The notes beneath the pieces were generated by a model that saw only the letters and a list, made by a program, of their open reading frames with translations, did no database searches and had not been told where the DNA came from. From Desulfobaculum sp044987625 (GTDB lineage: Bacteria; Desulfobacterota; Desulfovibrionia; Desulfovibrionales; Desulfovibrionaceae), in contig NZ_JBJDSB010000003.1 of the NCBI RefSeq assembly GCF_044987625.1, positions 335,730-399,729 of the forward strand: a DNA stretch of 64,000 nucleotides, read 5' to 3'. Below, in pieces: positions 25,018 through 33,041 of this stretch (its first letter is position 1; each line of letters starts with the position of its first letter). The translations under genes were made by a program, and so were the position numbers.

Positions 25018-25710
25018 ATGCAGAATGGATTTATGCAGGGCATACGCGCCACGCTCCCGGTGTCCGCCAGTGTGGCGGCGTATGGCAGCGTGCTGGGCGT
25101 GCTTGCCGCGCAGAAGAGCGTTGCATGGGGCACGCTCATGGCGATGAATGTGTTTATCTTCGCGGGCTCGTCGCAGTTCGTGATGATTGATATGTGGAAC
25201 CAGCCGCTCCCCGTGTTGGAGATGGCCCTTGCCGTGTTGGTCATCAACCTTCGCTATCTGTTGGCGGGCGCGTCCATGCAGCCGCTTCTGTACAGCACAT
25301 CGCGCATCCGCCAGTTTTTGGCTGTGCATCTTGTCACCGATGAAAGTTGGGCCGTGACCATGACGGCGCTGCGCCGCGGCGAAGCTACCGTCAGTTATCT
25401 GGTCGGCGCGGGGCTGTGCGTGCTCGGTGCGTGGTGCGCGGGGACCATGGTGGGAATGGGCTTTGGCGCGGTTGTGTCCTCGCCGGAGGCTTTTGCGCTC
25501 GATTTTGCCTTTACGGCGGTCTTTACTGCGCTTGCCGTCAGCCTGTGGCGCGGAAACGAAGACGCCTTGCCATGGATTGTGGCCCTCGCCGTCTCCATCC
25601 TTGCCGCGGAAGTGTTGCCGGGGAAATGGCACATCGTCATCGGCGCAGTTTCTGGCGCGCTGACGGCGGCAATTGGTCAACCGCAGGAGGTCGCCCATGC
25701 TGCCCAATGA
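25018..25710 (+). CDS. azlC: AzlC-family branched-chain amino-acid exporter, large subunit
   Basis: A 230-residue membrane protein with AzlC features: FMQGIRATLPVSASVAAYGS, FIFAGSSQFVMIDMW and INLRYLLAGASMQPLL. With AzlD it forms the LIV-E type exporter of branched-chain amino acids. ATG 25018 is taken as start because AAGGAGG lies 5 bases upstream. The stop lies 14 bases inside azlD, implying coupled translation. Its position 1.5 kb from ilvBNC fits a role in leucine/valine overflow. Confidence 0.92.
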   Translation: MQNGFMQGIRATLPVSASVAAYGSVLGVLAAQKSVAWGTLMAMNVFIFAGSSQFVMIDMWNQPLPVLEMALAVLVINLRYLLAGASMQPLLYSTSRIRQFLAVHLVTDESWAVTMTALRRGEATVSYLVGAGLCVLGAWCAGTMVGMGFGAVVSSPEAFALDFAFTAVFTALAVSLWRGNEDALPWIVALAVSILAAEVLPGKWHIVIGAVSGALTAAIGQPQEVAHAAQ

Positions 25711-26005
25711 TTGGCTGCCTCTGGCGGCAGTGCTGGCGGCGGCCATCGTGACCTACGCCCTGCGCGCGGGCGGGATGCTGCTTGCCGGGCGCTTGCCGCA
25801 GACCGGACGCATGCGCCGCGTAATGGACGCCTTGCCCGGAACCATCCTTGTCTCCCTCGTCGGCCCCTCCGTCTTTACCGCCGGCGTCGGCGGCGCCGCT
25901 GGCGCCGGGCTGACCGCCCTCGTGGCATGGCGCACAGACAACGTCTTTGTGGCTATGCTCGTCGGCATGGCCGTCGTTGCCGGTCAGCGCTACTTCCTCG
26001 CCTAA
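25697..26005 (+). CDS. azlD: AzlD-family branched-chain amino-acid transport small subunit
   Basis: A 102-residue protein with about four hydrophobic helices (WLPLAAVLAAAIVTYALRAG and VFVAMLVGMAVVAGQRYFL among them), matching AzlD size and pattern. AGGAGG stands 7 bases before the ATG at 25697, inside the end of azlC. It partners AzlC in export of branched-chain amino acids. A long hairpin follows at 26034. Confidence 0.9.
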   Translation: MLPNDWLPLAAVLAAAIVTYALRAGGMLLAGRLPQTGRMRRVMDALPGTILVSLVGPSVFTAGVGGAAGAGLTALVAWRTDNVFVAMLVGMAVVAGQRYFLA

Positions 26006-26033
26006 AATATATTTGGCTCCGGCCATCCCCCAA

Positions 26034-26086
26034 AAAAGCCGTATCGCGCGGCGGCCCCCTAGGGCCGACCGTGCGGTGCGGCTTTT
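26034..26086 (+). terminator. Long imperfect hairpin terminator after azlD
   Basis: AAAAGCCG (26034-26041) pairs with CGGCTTTT (26079-26086), and the stem continues inward with several wobble pairs to GGCCCC-CTA-GGGCC at the tip. The A-rich left arm and T-rich right arm suit termination of the araC-azlCD unit. Confidence 0.75.
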
Positions 26087-26105
26087 ACGTATGGCTAACC
26101 GTCCG

Positions 26106-26322
26106 GCGTTGCCGCAGCGACTGGCCAACCGGGGTGGTGTTGCGCCCCTTTTGTTACCTCCGGTGGTTTAAGGATTTCATCCTTAAAAATCCTCTCATGG
26201 GGAGGGACGCTCGGGAGTCACGCGAGTGGCACAACATCGGTCGCACACCACCCCAACAACGCCTACCATATGGGGATTCTTAAGGGAATCATTCCCTTAA
26301 GTCGCCGAAGGCAAAAAAAGCT
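26106..26322 (-). repeat. Intergenic repeat, copy C (inverted relative to A and B)
   Basis: Read on the minus strand it matches copies A and B from GCTTTTTTTGCCTTCGGCG through both palindromes to GGCCAGTC. Both palindromes are retained: 26279-26301 (11-bp arms) and 26167-26187 (9-bp arms). The stretch between the palindromes has diverged more than A and B have from each other. It lies between convergent azlD and murI, so copies A/B and C bracket araC-azlC-azlD as inverted repeats. Confidence 0.85.
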
Positions 26323-26348
26323 TAGCGCCAGACCACCCGGTTTGCCTG

Positions 26349-27167
26349 TTATAAATCCACAAGCTCCACATCGGTGGGGTTGATGGTGTGTCCGAGGAAG
26401 AGGCCGCCGGTTCTGGCGAAGCGGTTGACGCTGTCGGTGGCGAGGAAGTGGTTGGAGCCGCAGCGTTCTTGGCGGCCGAGGCCGATACGCTGGAGTTCGG
26501 CGGCGACGGCGTCGGCGGTGGTGGCGGCGGAGTCGACGATGGCGACGCCGGGGCCGACCACGTTGGCGATGGCGGCGCTGAGGAGGGGGAAGTGTGTACA
26601 GCCGAGAACGAGGCTGTCTGGCGCGGATTGTCCGGAGTTGAAGATGGGGTCGAGGTAGCGCGCGGCGATGCCTTCGACGAGGGGGCCGTCGGTCCAGCCT
26701 TCTTCGGCGAGGGCGACGAACAGCGAGCAGGGGATGCCGACAACGTCGGCGTCCGGGCGCAGGCGGGTAATGGCCTGCTGATAGGCTTGTCCGCGAATGG
26801 TGCGTTCTGTGGCGACGACGGCGATGTGCCCGGTGGCGGAGGCGTTGACGCTGGCGCGCGCGCCGGGTTCAACAACGCCGATGACCGGGATGTCCGGATA
26901 TTCGGCCCGCAGGGCGTCGAGGGCGACGGAGCTGGCGGTGTTGCAGGCGATGACGAGGGCTTTGATGCCGCGCTCCACGAGGCGCGCCGAAGCTTGCAGG
27001 GCGTATTTGGTGATGGTGTCCGGGCCTTTGGTGCCATAGGGCAGGCGCGCGGTGTCGCCGAGATATATAAGGTCTTCGCAGGGCATGCGGTTGCGCATGG
27101 CCTTGAGAACGGTCAATCCGCCCACGCCGGAGTCGAAAAGACCGATGGGGAGTTCGCTACGGTTCAT
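26349..27167 (-). CDS. murI: Glutamate racemase
   Basis: A 272-residue enzyme making D-glutamate for peptidoglycan. Landmarks are PIGLFDSGVGGLTVLKAM, the first catalytic Cys in VIACNTASS, GVVEPGA, and the second catalytic Cys in LGCTHFPLL. Length is typical. It is transcribed toward copy C of the repeat and stands alone. Its start is 201 bases from the divergent HD-domain gene. Confidence 0.95.
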   Translation of the reverse strand: MNRSELPIGLFDSGVGGLTVLKAMRNRMPCEDLIYLGDTARLPYGTKGPDTITKYALQASARLVERGIKALVIACNTASSVALDALRAEYPDIPVIGVVEPGARASVNASATGHIAVVATERTIRGQAYQQAITRLRPDADVVGIPCSLFVALAEEGWTDGPLVEGIAARYLDPIFNSGQSAPDSLVLGCTHFPLLSAAIANVVGPGVAIVDSAATTADAVAAELQRIGLGRQERCGSNHFLATDSVNRFARTGGLFLGHTINPTDVELVDL

Positions 27168-27368
27168 GTTGAGGCTCGTGTTGGAATGTCTTGAAGGCCG
27201 AGGCCAACCCCCGGCGGTGGTGGCCGATAGTGCTCCGACGCGCGGCGGGAGTCAATGCCCGAGTGCGGCGAGGGGGAGCATGAACGGGCGCGGAGTTTGA
27301 TAGCGGCGGGGGATTGCCGTATGCAGGGTGAAGACGAACACACTGAGTGATTTGAAGGAGTTGGACCA

Positions 27369-27989
27369 ATGCAGACAACCACGCCCCTGCGTGATGATGA
27401 ACTCTATGGCCTGCTGGACTTCCTGCGCCGCGCCGAAGCGCTGAAAAGCACGATGCGCACAACGTGGACGCGCACGGGCAGGCAGGAGAGCACGGCGGAA
27501 CATAGCTGGCGGCTGAGCCTGTTTGCCATGCTCGTAAGCCGCAGATACCCGGAGCTAAATGCGAAGCGCCTGTTGGAACTCAGCATCGTGCATGACCTTG
27601 GCGAGGCGATCAACGGTGATATCCCCGCGCCGGAGCAGTGTGGGGACAAGAGCGATGGCGAGCGCGCGGACTTTGAGGAGCTGATTCGCCCGTTGGATGA
27701 CGGGACGAGGAGTTGGCTGCTTAAGCTGTGGGAGGACTACGAATACGCCAGAACGGCGGAAGCGCGCCTCATCAAGGCGCTGGATAAGCTGGAAACCGTG
27801 CTCCAACAGGCTCAGGGAACGAACCCGCAGAGCTTCGACTATGCCTTTAACCTTGAGTACGGCACGAAGTATACGAACGTGGACGACTTTATCCGCGCGA
27901 TACGCGAGGCCGCGGACGCGGAAACGCAAAACTGCGTCTACGCGCGGCAGGCTGCGCGTGGTGAACGCGTGGGTGAGGAAGGCCGCTGA
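27369..27989 (+). CDS. HD-domain phosphohydrolase (YfbR/HDDC2-like)
   Basis: A 206-residue HD-superfamily protein. Metal-binding residues are visible in ESTAEHSWRLSLFAM (His of the first helix), LSIVHDLGEAINGDIP (the H-D pair) and the later Asp in LIKALDKLETVLQQ. Such proteins act as 5'-deoxynucleotidases on dNMPs in the cytoplasm. A GAAGGAG element precedes the ATG. The last 20 residues (YARQAARGERVGEEGR) are extra. Substrate is inferred from family resemblance. Confidence 0.87.
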   Translation: MQTTTPLRDDELYGLLDFLRRAEALKSTMRTTWTRTGRQESTAEHSWRLSLFAMLVSRRYPELNAKRLLELSIVHDLGEAINGDIPAPEQCGDKSDGERADFEELIRPLDDGTRSWLLKLWEDYEYARTAEARLIKALDKLETVLQQAQGTNPQSFDYAFNLEYGTKYTNVDDFIRAIREAADAETQNCVYARQAARGERVGEEGR

Positions 27990-28073
27990 GCACGGCGGTC
28001 AGGGCTGTGAAGAGGGCGTAGCGAACGGGGCGGGGCGGATGTGCGCCGAAGCTGCCGGGGCGCACAGGGCGGG

Positions 28074-28310
28074 CTAGAGCTTGTTGACCTTCTTGCCGGA
28101 GTACACAAAGCCCTTCTTGACCATCTTGTAAAAACTGCCTTTGTCGTGCCCCACGATTTGCCCGCAGGGGCAACGGATGCGGTCGCCGTCCACCTCGGCA
28201 TCCAGCATTTTATCAATGCGGGCCTTGTGGCAGCGCAGCACTTCGCCTTTACCGAGCTTGTTGTATTTCCAGAGTTTGGTCTTGCAGCGGGAGCAGCGGA
28301 TGGTGAGCAT
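28074..28310 (-). CDS. Small zinc-ribbon-like protein
   Basis: A 78-residue protein with two Cys pairs: the first in IRCSRCKTKLWKYNKLGKGE, the second in IRCPCGQIVGHDKG, plus a lone Cys in VLRCHKA. This is a plausible zinc ribbon. The basic C-terminus (YKMVKKGFVYSGKKVNKL) suggests nucleic-acid contact. No family name can be given. It is divergent from the DDAH-like gene. Confidence 0.78.
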   Translation of the reverse strand: MLTIRCSRCKTKLWKYNKLGKGEVLRCHKARIDKMLDAEVDGDRIRCPCGQIVGHDKGSFYKMVKKGFVYSGKKVNKL

Positions 28311-28373
28311 GACGGGTGCTGGTTGCCTCGTACGTTGCGGTTTGGGGAAATTGGGCCGAAGGCGCTGTTATTT

Positions 28374-28400
28374 TTGACATGGCGCTGTTTCGGGCATAAG
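28374..28400 (+). promoter_or_regulatory. Candidate sigma-70 promoter for the DDAH-like gene
   Basis: TTGACA (28374-28379) is followed by 15 bases and CATAAG (28395-28400), about 40 bases before the ATG at 28441. The -35 is perfect but the -10 is weak and spacing is short. Confidence 0.4.
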
Positions 28401-28440
28401 CATGTCGGTTCCGATAACTCAACCGTAGAGGATTTGCCAA

Positions 28441-29205
28441 ATGTTTACGCATGCCATTGTCCGCACGCCTTGCGAGGGGTTTGCAGACGGCATCACCACG
28501 GCCTGTGAGCTAGGTGTGCCTGATTATTCCCTGATGCTCAAGCAGCATGCGGCATACGTGGACACGCTTCGAGGTCTTGGCTTGACGGTGGACGTTCTGC
28601 CCGCCGAGCCGGACTTTCCGGACGCGCACTTTGTGGAGGACGTTGCTGTGGTGACCCCGGAGGTCGCCGTTATTACCAACCCCGGCGCCACGGAGCGCAA
28701 CGGCGAGAAGGAGCGCATCGTCCCTATCCTTGAAGAACGGCGACCCCTTGTGCGTATTGAAGCACCGGGTACCGTTGACGGCGGCGACGTGTTGCAGGTG
28801 GAGCGCCAGTTTTTCATCGGCGTCTCTGGCCGCACCAACGAGGCGGGCGCGAAGCAGCTTGGTGATATCCTGACGGCTTACGGCTATACCTGCACGCTGG
28901 TCCCCGTACGCGAAGGACTGCACTTGAAGTGCGGTGTGACGTCCCTTGGTGGCAGTGATCTGCTGATAACGCAGGAGTTTGCCGCGCGTGAGGAGTTTTC
29001 TGGCTACACGCTGCATGTTGTGGATCCGGATGAAGAGTACGCCGCCAATGCACTGTACATCAACGGCACCGTCATTACGCCAGCGGGCTTTCCGTCCACG
29101 CGGAAAATACTTGACGGGCTGGGTCGCAATGTAGTCGAACTGGACATGACGGAAACCCGCAAGATGGATGGCGCGCTGACGTGCCTCTCGCTGCGGTTGT
29201 CGTGA
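28441..29205 (+). CDS. Dimethylarginine dimethylaminohydrolase (DDAH)-like amidinotransferase-fold enzyme
   Basis: A 254-residue pentein-fold protein. The expected catalytic residues are seen: acidic FVEDVAVV, the substrate-binding APGTVDGGDVLQ, His in GLHLKCGVTSLGG and the nucleophilic Cys in MDGALTCLSLRLS at the very C-terminus. DDAH hydrolyses methylated arginines to citrulline; related enzymes act on arginine or other guanidines. It stands alone under its own promoter. The natural substrate in a bacterium of this kind is uncertain. Confidence 0.88.
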   Translation: MFTHAIVRTPCEGFADGITTACELGVPDYSLMLKQHAAYVDTLRGLGLTVDVLPAEPDFPDAHFVEDVAVVTPEVAVITNPGATERNGEKERIVPILEERRPLVRIEAPGTVDGGDVLQVERQFFIGVSGRTNEAGAKQLGDILTAYGYTCTLVPVREGLHLKCGVTSLGGSDLLITQEFAAREEFSGYTLHVVDPDEEYAANALYINGTVITPAGFPSTRKILDGLGRNVVELDMTETRKMDGALTCLSLRLS

Positions 29206-29243
29206 AGATAGCGCTTACAAATTTGTCAAATAATGATTAGAAC

Positions 29244-29271
29244 TTGTCAAAAGTGCTTTTGACAGTATATT
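29244..29271 (+). promoter_or_regulatory. Promoter with overlapping 20-base palindrome
   Basis: TTGTCA (29244-29249), 16 bases, then TATATT (29266-29271) form a fair sigma-70 promoter ahead of the small gene at 29299. A perfect palindrome TGTCAAAAG-TG-CTTTTGACA (29245-29264) fills the space between -35 and -10, the classic place for a repressor operator. Related TGTCA motifs flank it (about 29223 and 29280). Confidence 0.6.
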
Positions 29272-29298
29272 GCCACTATTTGTCACGGAGTATGAGTC

Positions 29299-29463
29299 AT
29301 GGATGCCTTTAAGGACAGATACAAGAGAGAGGCCGTCGAGGTCCACTGCCCGACACACAAGATTTCCCAGGTTATCTACCTTCCGGAAGAGGAGATGCCG
29401 GCCTGCCCGGTGTGCAAGAAGAAGATGATTATCAAGGAAATTCTGACAGAAGGGAAGTATTGA
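29299..29463 (+). CDS. Small Cys/His-motif protein (54 aa)
   Basis: A 54-residue frame beginning MDAFKDRYKREAVEVHCPTH. It has a C-x2-H (CPTH) and a C-x2-C (CPVC) pair about 22 residues apart, consistent with one zinc site, and a basic tail KKKMIIKEILTEGKY. GGAG lies upstream at a slightly long distance, and the promoter at 29244 points to it. The acidic and aromatic spacing looks like real coding sequence. Function unknown. Confidence 0.7.
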   Translation: MDAFKDRYKREAVEVHCPTHKISQVIYLPEEEMPACPVCKKKMIIKEILTEGKY

Positions 29464-29534
29464 CCTTTTTGTAGACATCCTGCCCTTTCCCCGCCACGGG
29501 GATCACTGATCAACATCGCATAGGAGGTCCGCGG

Positions 29535-30356
29535 ATGCATTTTGCCAAAAAACTGCTTCTGGTCGCCGTCTGCATTTTCGCGCTGGCCGGACAGGCTTTC
29601 GCCGCCGACATTGAGCTTGCTCAGAAGTCCACCATCGAGTCCATCCTCAAGCGAGGCACCCTGCGTGTCGGGCTGGAGCCCGGCTATGCACCCTTTGAGA
29701 TGACCGACAAAAAGGGCCGCATCATCGGCTTTGACGTTGACCTCGCCAAGGAACTGGCCAAGGCCATGGGCGTGCGTCTGGAAATCGTCAACACCGACTT
29801 TGATGGCATCATTCCCGGCCTCTTGTCCGACAAGTACGACGTCATCATCTCCGGCCTGACGCTGACGCAGGAAAGAAATCTGCAGATTTCCTTCCCCCAG
29901 CCGTATCTGACCATCGGTCAGGCCATTCTCATCAACAAGAACCTCAAGGATGAGATCAAGAGCTACCGCGATCTCAACGACGAGAAGTACACCGTGGCCT
30001 CCTGCATTGGCACCACGGGTGAGATGGCCGCCAAGCGTATGATGCCCAAGGCGCGCTACAAGTCCTTTGATAAGCAGCCCGACGCCGCCATGGACGTGGC
30101 CAACGGCCAGTCCGACGCCTTTGTGTACGACCTGCCCTACTGCGTGGTCTTTATGGCCCAGCAGGGTGGCAAGAACCTTGTGCTGCTGGACAAGCCCTTC
30201 ACCTACGAGCCTATGGCCATCGGCATCCGCCGCGGCGATCCGGACTTCCTGAACTTCCTGAACAACTTCCAGGATCAGTTGAAGGCCGACGGCCGCTACG
30301 ACCGCATCTACAAGAAGTGGATTCAGTCGACCTCCTGGTTCAATAAGATCCAGTAG
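29535..30356 (+). CDS. Polar amino-acid ABC transporter, periplasmic binding protein
   Basis: A 273-residue protein with a Sec signal peptide (FAKKLLLVAVCIFALAGQAF, cleavage after FAA). The mature part begins with the family-3 pattern LKRGTLRVGLEPGYAPFEMT and IIGFDVDLAKELAKAMGVRL, followed by GLTLTQERNLQISFPQPY. It captures a polar amino acid in the periplasm for the permease and ATPase encoded downstream. AGGAGG precedes the ATG by 8 bases. The exact ligand cannot be read from sequence. Confidence 0.93.
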   Translation: MHFAKKLLLVAVCIFALAGQAFAADIELAQKSTIESILKRGTLRVGLEPGYAPFEMTDKKGRIIGFDVDLAKELAKAMGVRLEIVNTDFDGIIPGLLSDKYDVIISGLTLTQERNLQISFPQPYLTIGQAILINKNLKDEIKSYRDLNDEKYTVASCIGTTGEMAAKRMMPKARYKSFDKQPDAAMDVANGQSDAFVYDLPYCVVFMAQQGGKNLVLLDKPFTYEPMAIGIRRGDPDFLNFLNNFQDQLKADGRYDRIYKKWIQSTSWFNKIQ

Positions 30357-30377
30357 GCCACAAAAAAAAGCTGACAT

Positions 30378-30485
30378 ATCGCCCCGCGTGCTCTTGAAAA
30401 GGGCGCGCGGGGCGATTATTGCAGACATCTGCGTTTTGCGCCGGTGCTTTTGCGCATGCCTCCGGAGCTTCCGGGGGCATGCGCA
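30378..30485 (+). promoter_or_regulatory. Two strong hairpins between binding-protein and permease genes
   Basis: The first stem is ATCGCCCCGCG (30378-30388) with CGCGGGGCGAT (30406-30416), followed by TATT. The second is TGCGCATGCCTCCGG (30451-30465) with CCGGGGGCATGCGCA (30471-30485), 15 bp with one wobble. Such hairpins between a binding-protein gene and its permease often protect the upstream mRNA or partly terminate, giving more binding protein than membrane subunits. That role is inferred. Confidence 0.6.
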
Positions 30486-30559
30486 AGCGCGCCGGAAGCG
30501 TGCTTGAAGGAAATCTGTGCGCCCCGATGACGCGGGGCGAAAAGGAGCGTGAAGACAGA

Positions 30560-31567
30560 ATGTCACTCTATCCCGGTTTGGACCGGCCCAGAAGCCCGCA
30601 CTACAAGCGGTTCTGGACGGCCATGTTTTTTGTTTTGGTAGCATTGACGTGCCTCGGATTGTATGGAGCCACCAAGTATGTCGACTACACGTGGCGATGG
30701 TACCGAGTGCCCCAGTACTTCTTCTACCAAGATGAGCAGAACATCCGAACCGAGCTCGATGGCGAAGTGACCGCCGTCGAGCAGTCCAAGAAGGGATACG
30801 AGGTTGAGGTCACTGCCATGGATGGCACCGTGGAGGAATACACCGTCCCCGGTCAGGACATCCGCGTCATGGAGGGAGACTTTGTCTACCCCGGCGACAC
30901 CCTTGGAGTGCATAAGCACTGGAAGGTTGGGCAGTTCCTCATTGGTCTGTGGATAACACTCAAGGTCAGCCTGATGTCCATTGTGATGGGGCTTATCTTT
31001 GGTATTGCCACGGGCTTGTTCCGCATCTCCGATAATCCGCTGCTTAAATGGACCGCCATTACGTATATTGAGCTGGTGCGTGGCTCGCCGCTGCTTGTGC
31101 AGTTGATGATCTGGTATTACGTCATCGGAACGCTGGTGAACCAGATTCTTGGCGCGTGGAGCCTGCCCAGTGTTCCCGGTATTTGGTTCGGCGCTGTCGG
31201 CCTTGCCGCGTTTACGGGCGCGTACACTGCGGAAATCGTCCGCGCGGGCATCCAGAGTGTGCACCGCGGACAGATGGAGGCGGCCCGTTCCCTTGGCATG
31301 AATTACTCTCAGGCCATGCGCCGCGTGGTGATGCCGCAGGCTATCCGCCGCATTCTGCCCGCGCTGGCCGGTCAGTTCATCAGCCTTATCAAGGACTCTT
31401 CCCTGCTTGGCGTTATCGCCGTGCGTGAGTTGACCAAAACGACCCGCGAGGTGGTGACAACGTCCTTGCAGACCTACGAGATGTGGTTCGTATGCGCCAT
31501 CTTGTACCTGCTGATGACCTTCACCCTCTCCGTGATCATCCAGTACATGGAACGCAAGGCGGTTTAG
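30560..31567 (+). CDS. Amino-acid ABC transporter permease with a periplasmic barrel-like insertion
   Basis: A 335-residue permease. The first helix (FWTAMFFVLVALTCLGLYGA, about residues 20-40) is followed by an insertion of roughly 80 residues before the usual HisM-type core. The insertion contains GEVTAVEQSKKGYEVEVTAM and VMEGDFVYPGDTLGV, reminiscent of a biotinyl/lipoyl-like hybrid motif. The core has the EAA-loop signature AARSLGMNYSQAMRRVVMPQ and helices such as QFLIGLWITLKVSLMSIVMG. ATG 30560 is chosen as the start directly before the first helix. It lies 4 bases before the ATPase gene. Confidence 0.9.
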   Translation: MSLYPGLDRPRSPHYKRFWTAMFFVLVALTCLGLYGATKYVDYTWRWYRVPQYFFYQDEQNIRTELDGEVTAVEQSKKGYEVEVTAMDGTVEEYTVPGQDIRVMEGDFVYPGDTLGVHKHWKVGQFLIGLWITLKVSLMSIVMGLIFGIATGLFRISDNPLLKWTAITYIELVRGSPLLVQLMIWYYVIGTLVNQILGAWSLPSVPGIWFGAVGLAAFTGAYTAEIVRAGIQSVHRGQMEAARSLGMNYSQAMRRVVMPQAIRRILPALAGQFISLIKDSSLLGVIAVRELTKTTREVVTTSLQTYEMWFVCAILYLLMTFTLSVIIQYMERKAV

Positions 31568-31571
31568 CGAA

Positions 31572-32303
31572 ATGATCCGAGTACGCAATGTGAATAAATT
31601 CTTCTACGTTCCCGAAAAGATTCAGGCGCTGAGTGACGTCAGTTGCGATGTGTCCGAAGGCGAGGTGGTGGTTGTTATCGGGCCGTCCGGCTCCGGCAAG
31701 TCCACTTTCCTGCGTTGCCTGAACCGTTTGGAATTTGCCGACAGCGGCGAAATTGCCATCGACGGCGCGAACGTGCTTGACCCCAAGGTGGACATCAACA
31801 AGGTCCGCGCTGAAGCGGGCATGGTGTTCCAGTCTTTCAACCTGTTCCCGCACAAGACCGTGCTGGAGAATCTGGTGATGGCTCCTATGACCGTGCGCGG
31901 CGAAGGCCGCGAGGAGTGCGAGGAGCGTGGACGCAAGTATCTGAAAAAGGTCGGCATCGAGAGCAAGTGGAATTCTTACCCCGACCAGCTTTCCGGCGGT
32001 CAGCAGCAGCGTGTGGCCATTGCCCGCGCCCTGTGCATGCAGCCCAAGGTCATGCTCTTTGACGAGCCGACCTCCGCGCTGGACCCGGAGATGGTCGGCG
32101 AAGTGCTGGACGTTATGAAGGACCTTGCCCGGTCCGGCATGACCATGATTTGCGTGACCCACGAAATGGGCTTTGCCCGCGAGGTTGCCGACCGCGTTAT
32201 CTTTATGGACGCGGGAGCCATCCTTGAGGAGGGCACGCCGGAGCACTTCTTCCAGAATCCGCAGAACGAGCGCGCGCAGACCTTCTTGAAGCAGATTCTG
32301 TAG
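31572..32303 (+). CDS. Amino-acid ABC transporter ATP-binding protein (GlnQ-type)
   Basis: A 243-residue ABC ATPase: Walker A GPSGSGKST, Q-loop VFQSFNLFPHKTVLEN, signature LSGGQQQRVAIARAL, Walker B VMLFDEPTSALDPEMV and the switch His in CVTHEMGFAREVADRV. It powers uptake through the permease encoded just upstream. It ends the operon and is followed by a terminator. Confidence 0.95.
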   Translation: MIRVRNVNKFFYVPEKIQALSDVSCDVSEGEVVVVIGPSGSGKSTFLRCLNRLEFADSGEIAIDGANVLDPKVDINKVRAEAGMVFQSFNLFPHKTVLENLVMAPMTVRGEGREECEERGRKYLKKVGIESKWNSYPDQLSGGQQQRVAIARALCMQPKVMLFDEPTSALDPEMVGEVLDVMKDLARSGMTMICVTHEMGFAREVADRVIFMDAGAILEEGTPEHFFQNPQNERAQTFLKQIL

Positions 32304-32336
32304 GGCGTAGCCGTAAGGCGTTATATGCGATATGCG

Positions 32337-32370
32337 GGGCCGCATTCCTTTTGGGAGTGCGGCCCTTTTT
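32337..32370 (+). terminator. Rho-independent terminator after the amino-acid ABC operon
   Basis: GGGCCGCATTCC (32337-32348) pairs with GGAGTGCGGCCC (32354-32365; one wobble) and runs into TTTTT. Confidence 0.9.
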
Positions 32371-32704
32371 CGTGCGGCGGGGGGCACGCCCTGCCGCCTT
32401 TGCTTGTTGACGAGCGGTGATGCGGCAGGCGCGGCGGGGAGTCTGGAAGAGCGGGGAGGAAGGGGAACGCGCGCAGGGTCGGGGTCTTGCGGTGTGGTGA
32501 GGGGAGACCAAGGCGCTGGGGGCTGACGTTTAGCCGTGCCGCAAAGGCGAGCATGGGAAGGCGATGAGGCAGGTGCGTTGCGGCGCCGCAATGGCTGGCA
32601 GGAGAGGGGATGAGTCTGCGATGCCCGGCGATTGGGTGATGATATGGTAATGCGGGCGTGTTTCCAGACTTGCGGCGCAGTGGGCGTTGGAGTAGCGTGA
32701 GCTT
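32371..32704. other. Intergenic region, nothing recognised
   Basis: About 330 GC-rich bases between the ABC-operon terminator and a small open frame. No RNA gene, repeat or convincing promoter is seen. Long antisense frames here have alanine/proline/arginine composition typical of non-coding frames. Confidence 0.5.
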
Positions 32705-32953
32705 ATGAGTCTCGTCATTAATGACATAGCCCGTGTGCAGCACGATATCGCCTACGGTCTGCTGCGCGACTGGGTGCGTATGAGCAAGATGTGGAACCGC
32801 GAGGACGCCATAGTCAGCGGTGTTGCGCACTTTATTCACGGGCTGGATATGCAGCGCACCATACGTCCGCTCCCGACGCCGGGCGGGTTGCCAACGCCGG
32901 ATGTTTCCGTGCCCGAGGTCGGGTCCGGGACGGTGTGGACCGGGCGCGTGTAA
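32705..32953 (+). CDS. Small hypothetical protein (82 aa)
   Basis: An 82-residue frame beginning MSLVINDIARVQHDIAYGLL with a plausible amphipathic helix and RDWVRMSKMWNREDAIVSGV. The last third is Pro/Gly/Thr-rich (RPLPTPGGLPTPDVSVPEVG). No clear ribosome-binding site is present (GTGAGCTT upstream). Amino-acid composition looks more natural than that of shadow frames nearby. No family is recognised. Confidence 0.45.
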   Translation: MSLVINDIARVQHDIAYGLLRDWVRMSKMWNREDAIVSGVAHFIHGLDMQRTIRPLPTPGGLPTPDVSVPEVGSGTVWTGRV

Positions 32954-33041
32954 GCGACAGCACAAGACAAAACGTATGCGGAGTATCTTGAGGAAGATGC
33001 TCCGTTTTTTTGCGCCTTGTGGGTGGGTAGGGAAGGAGAGG

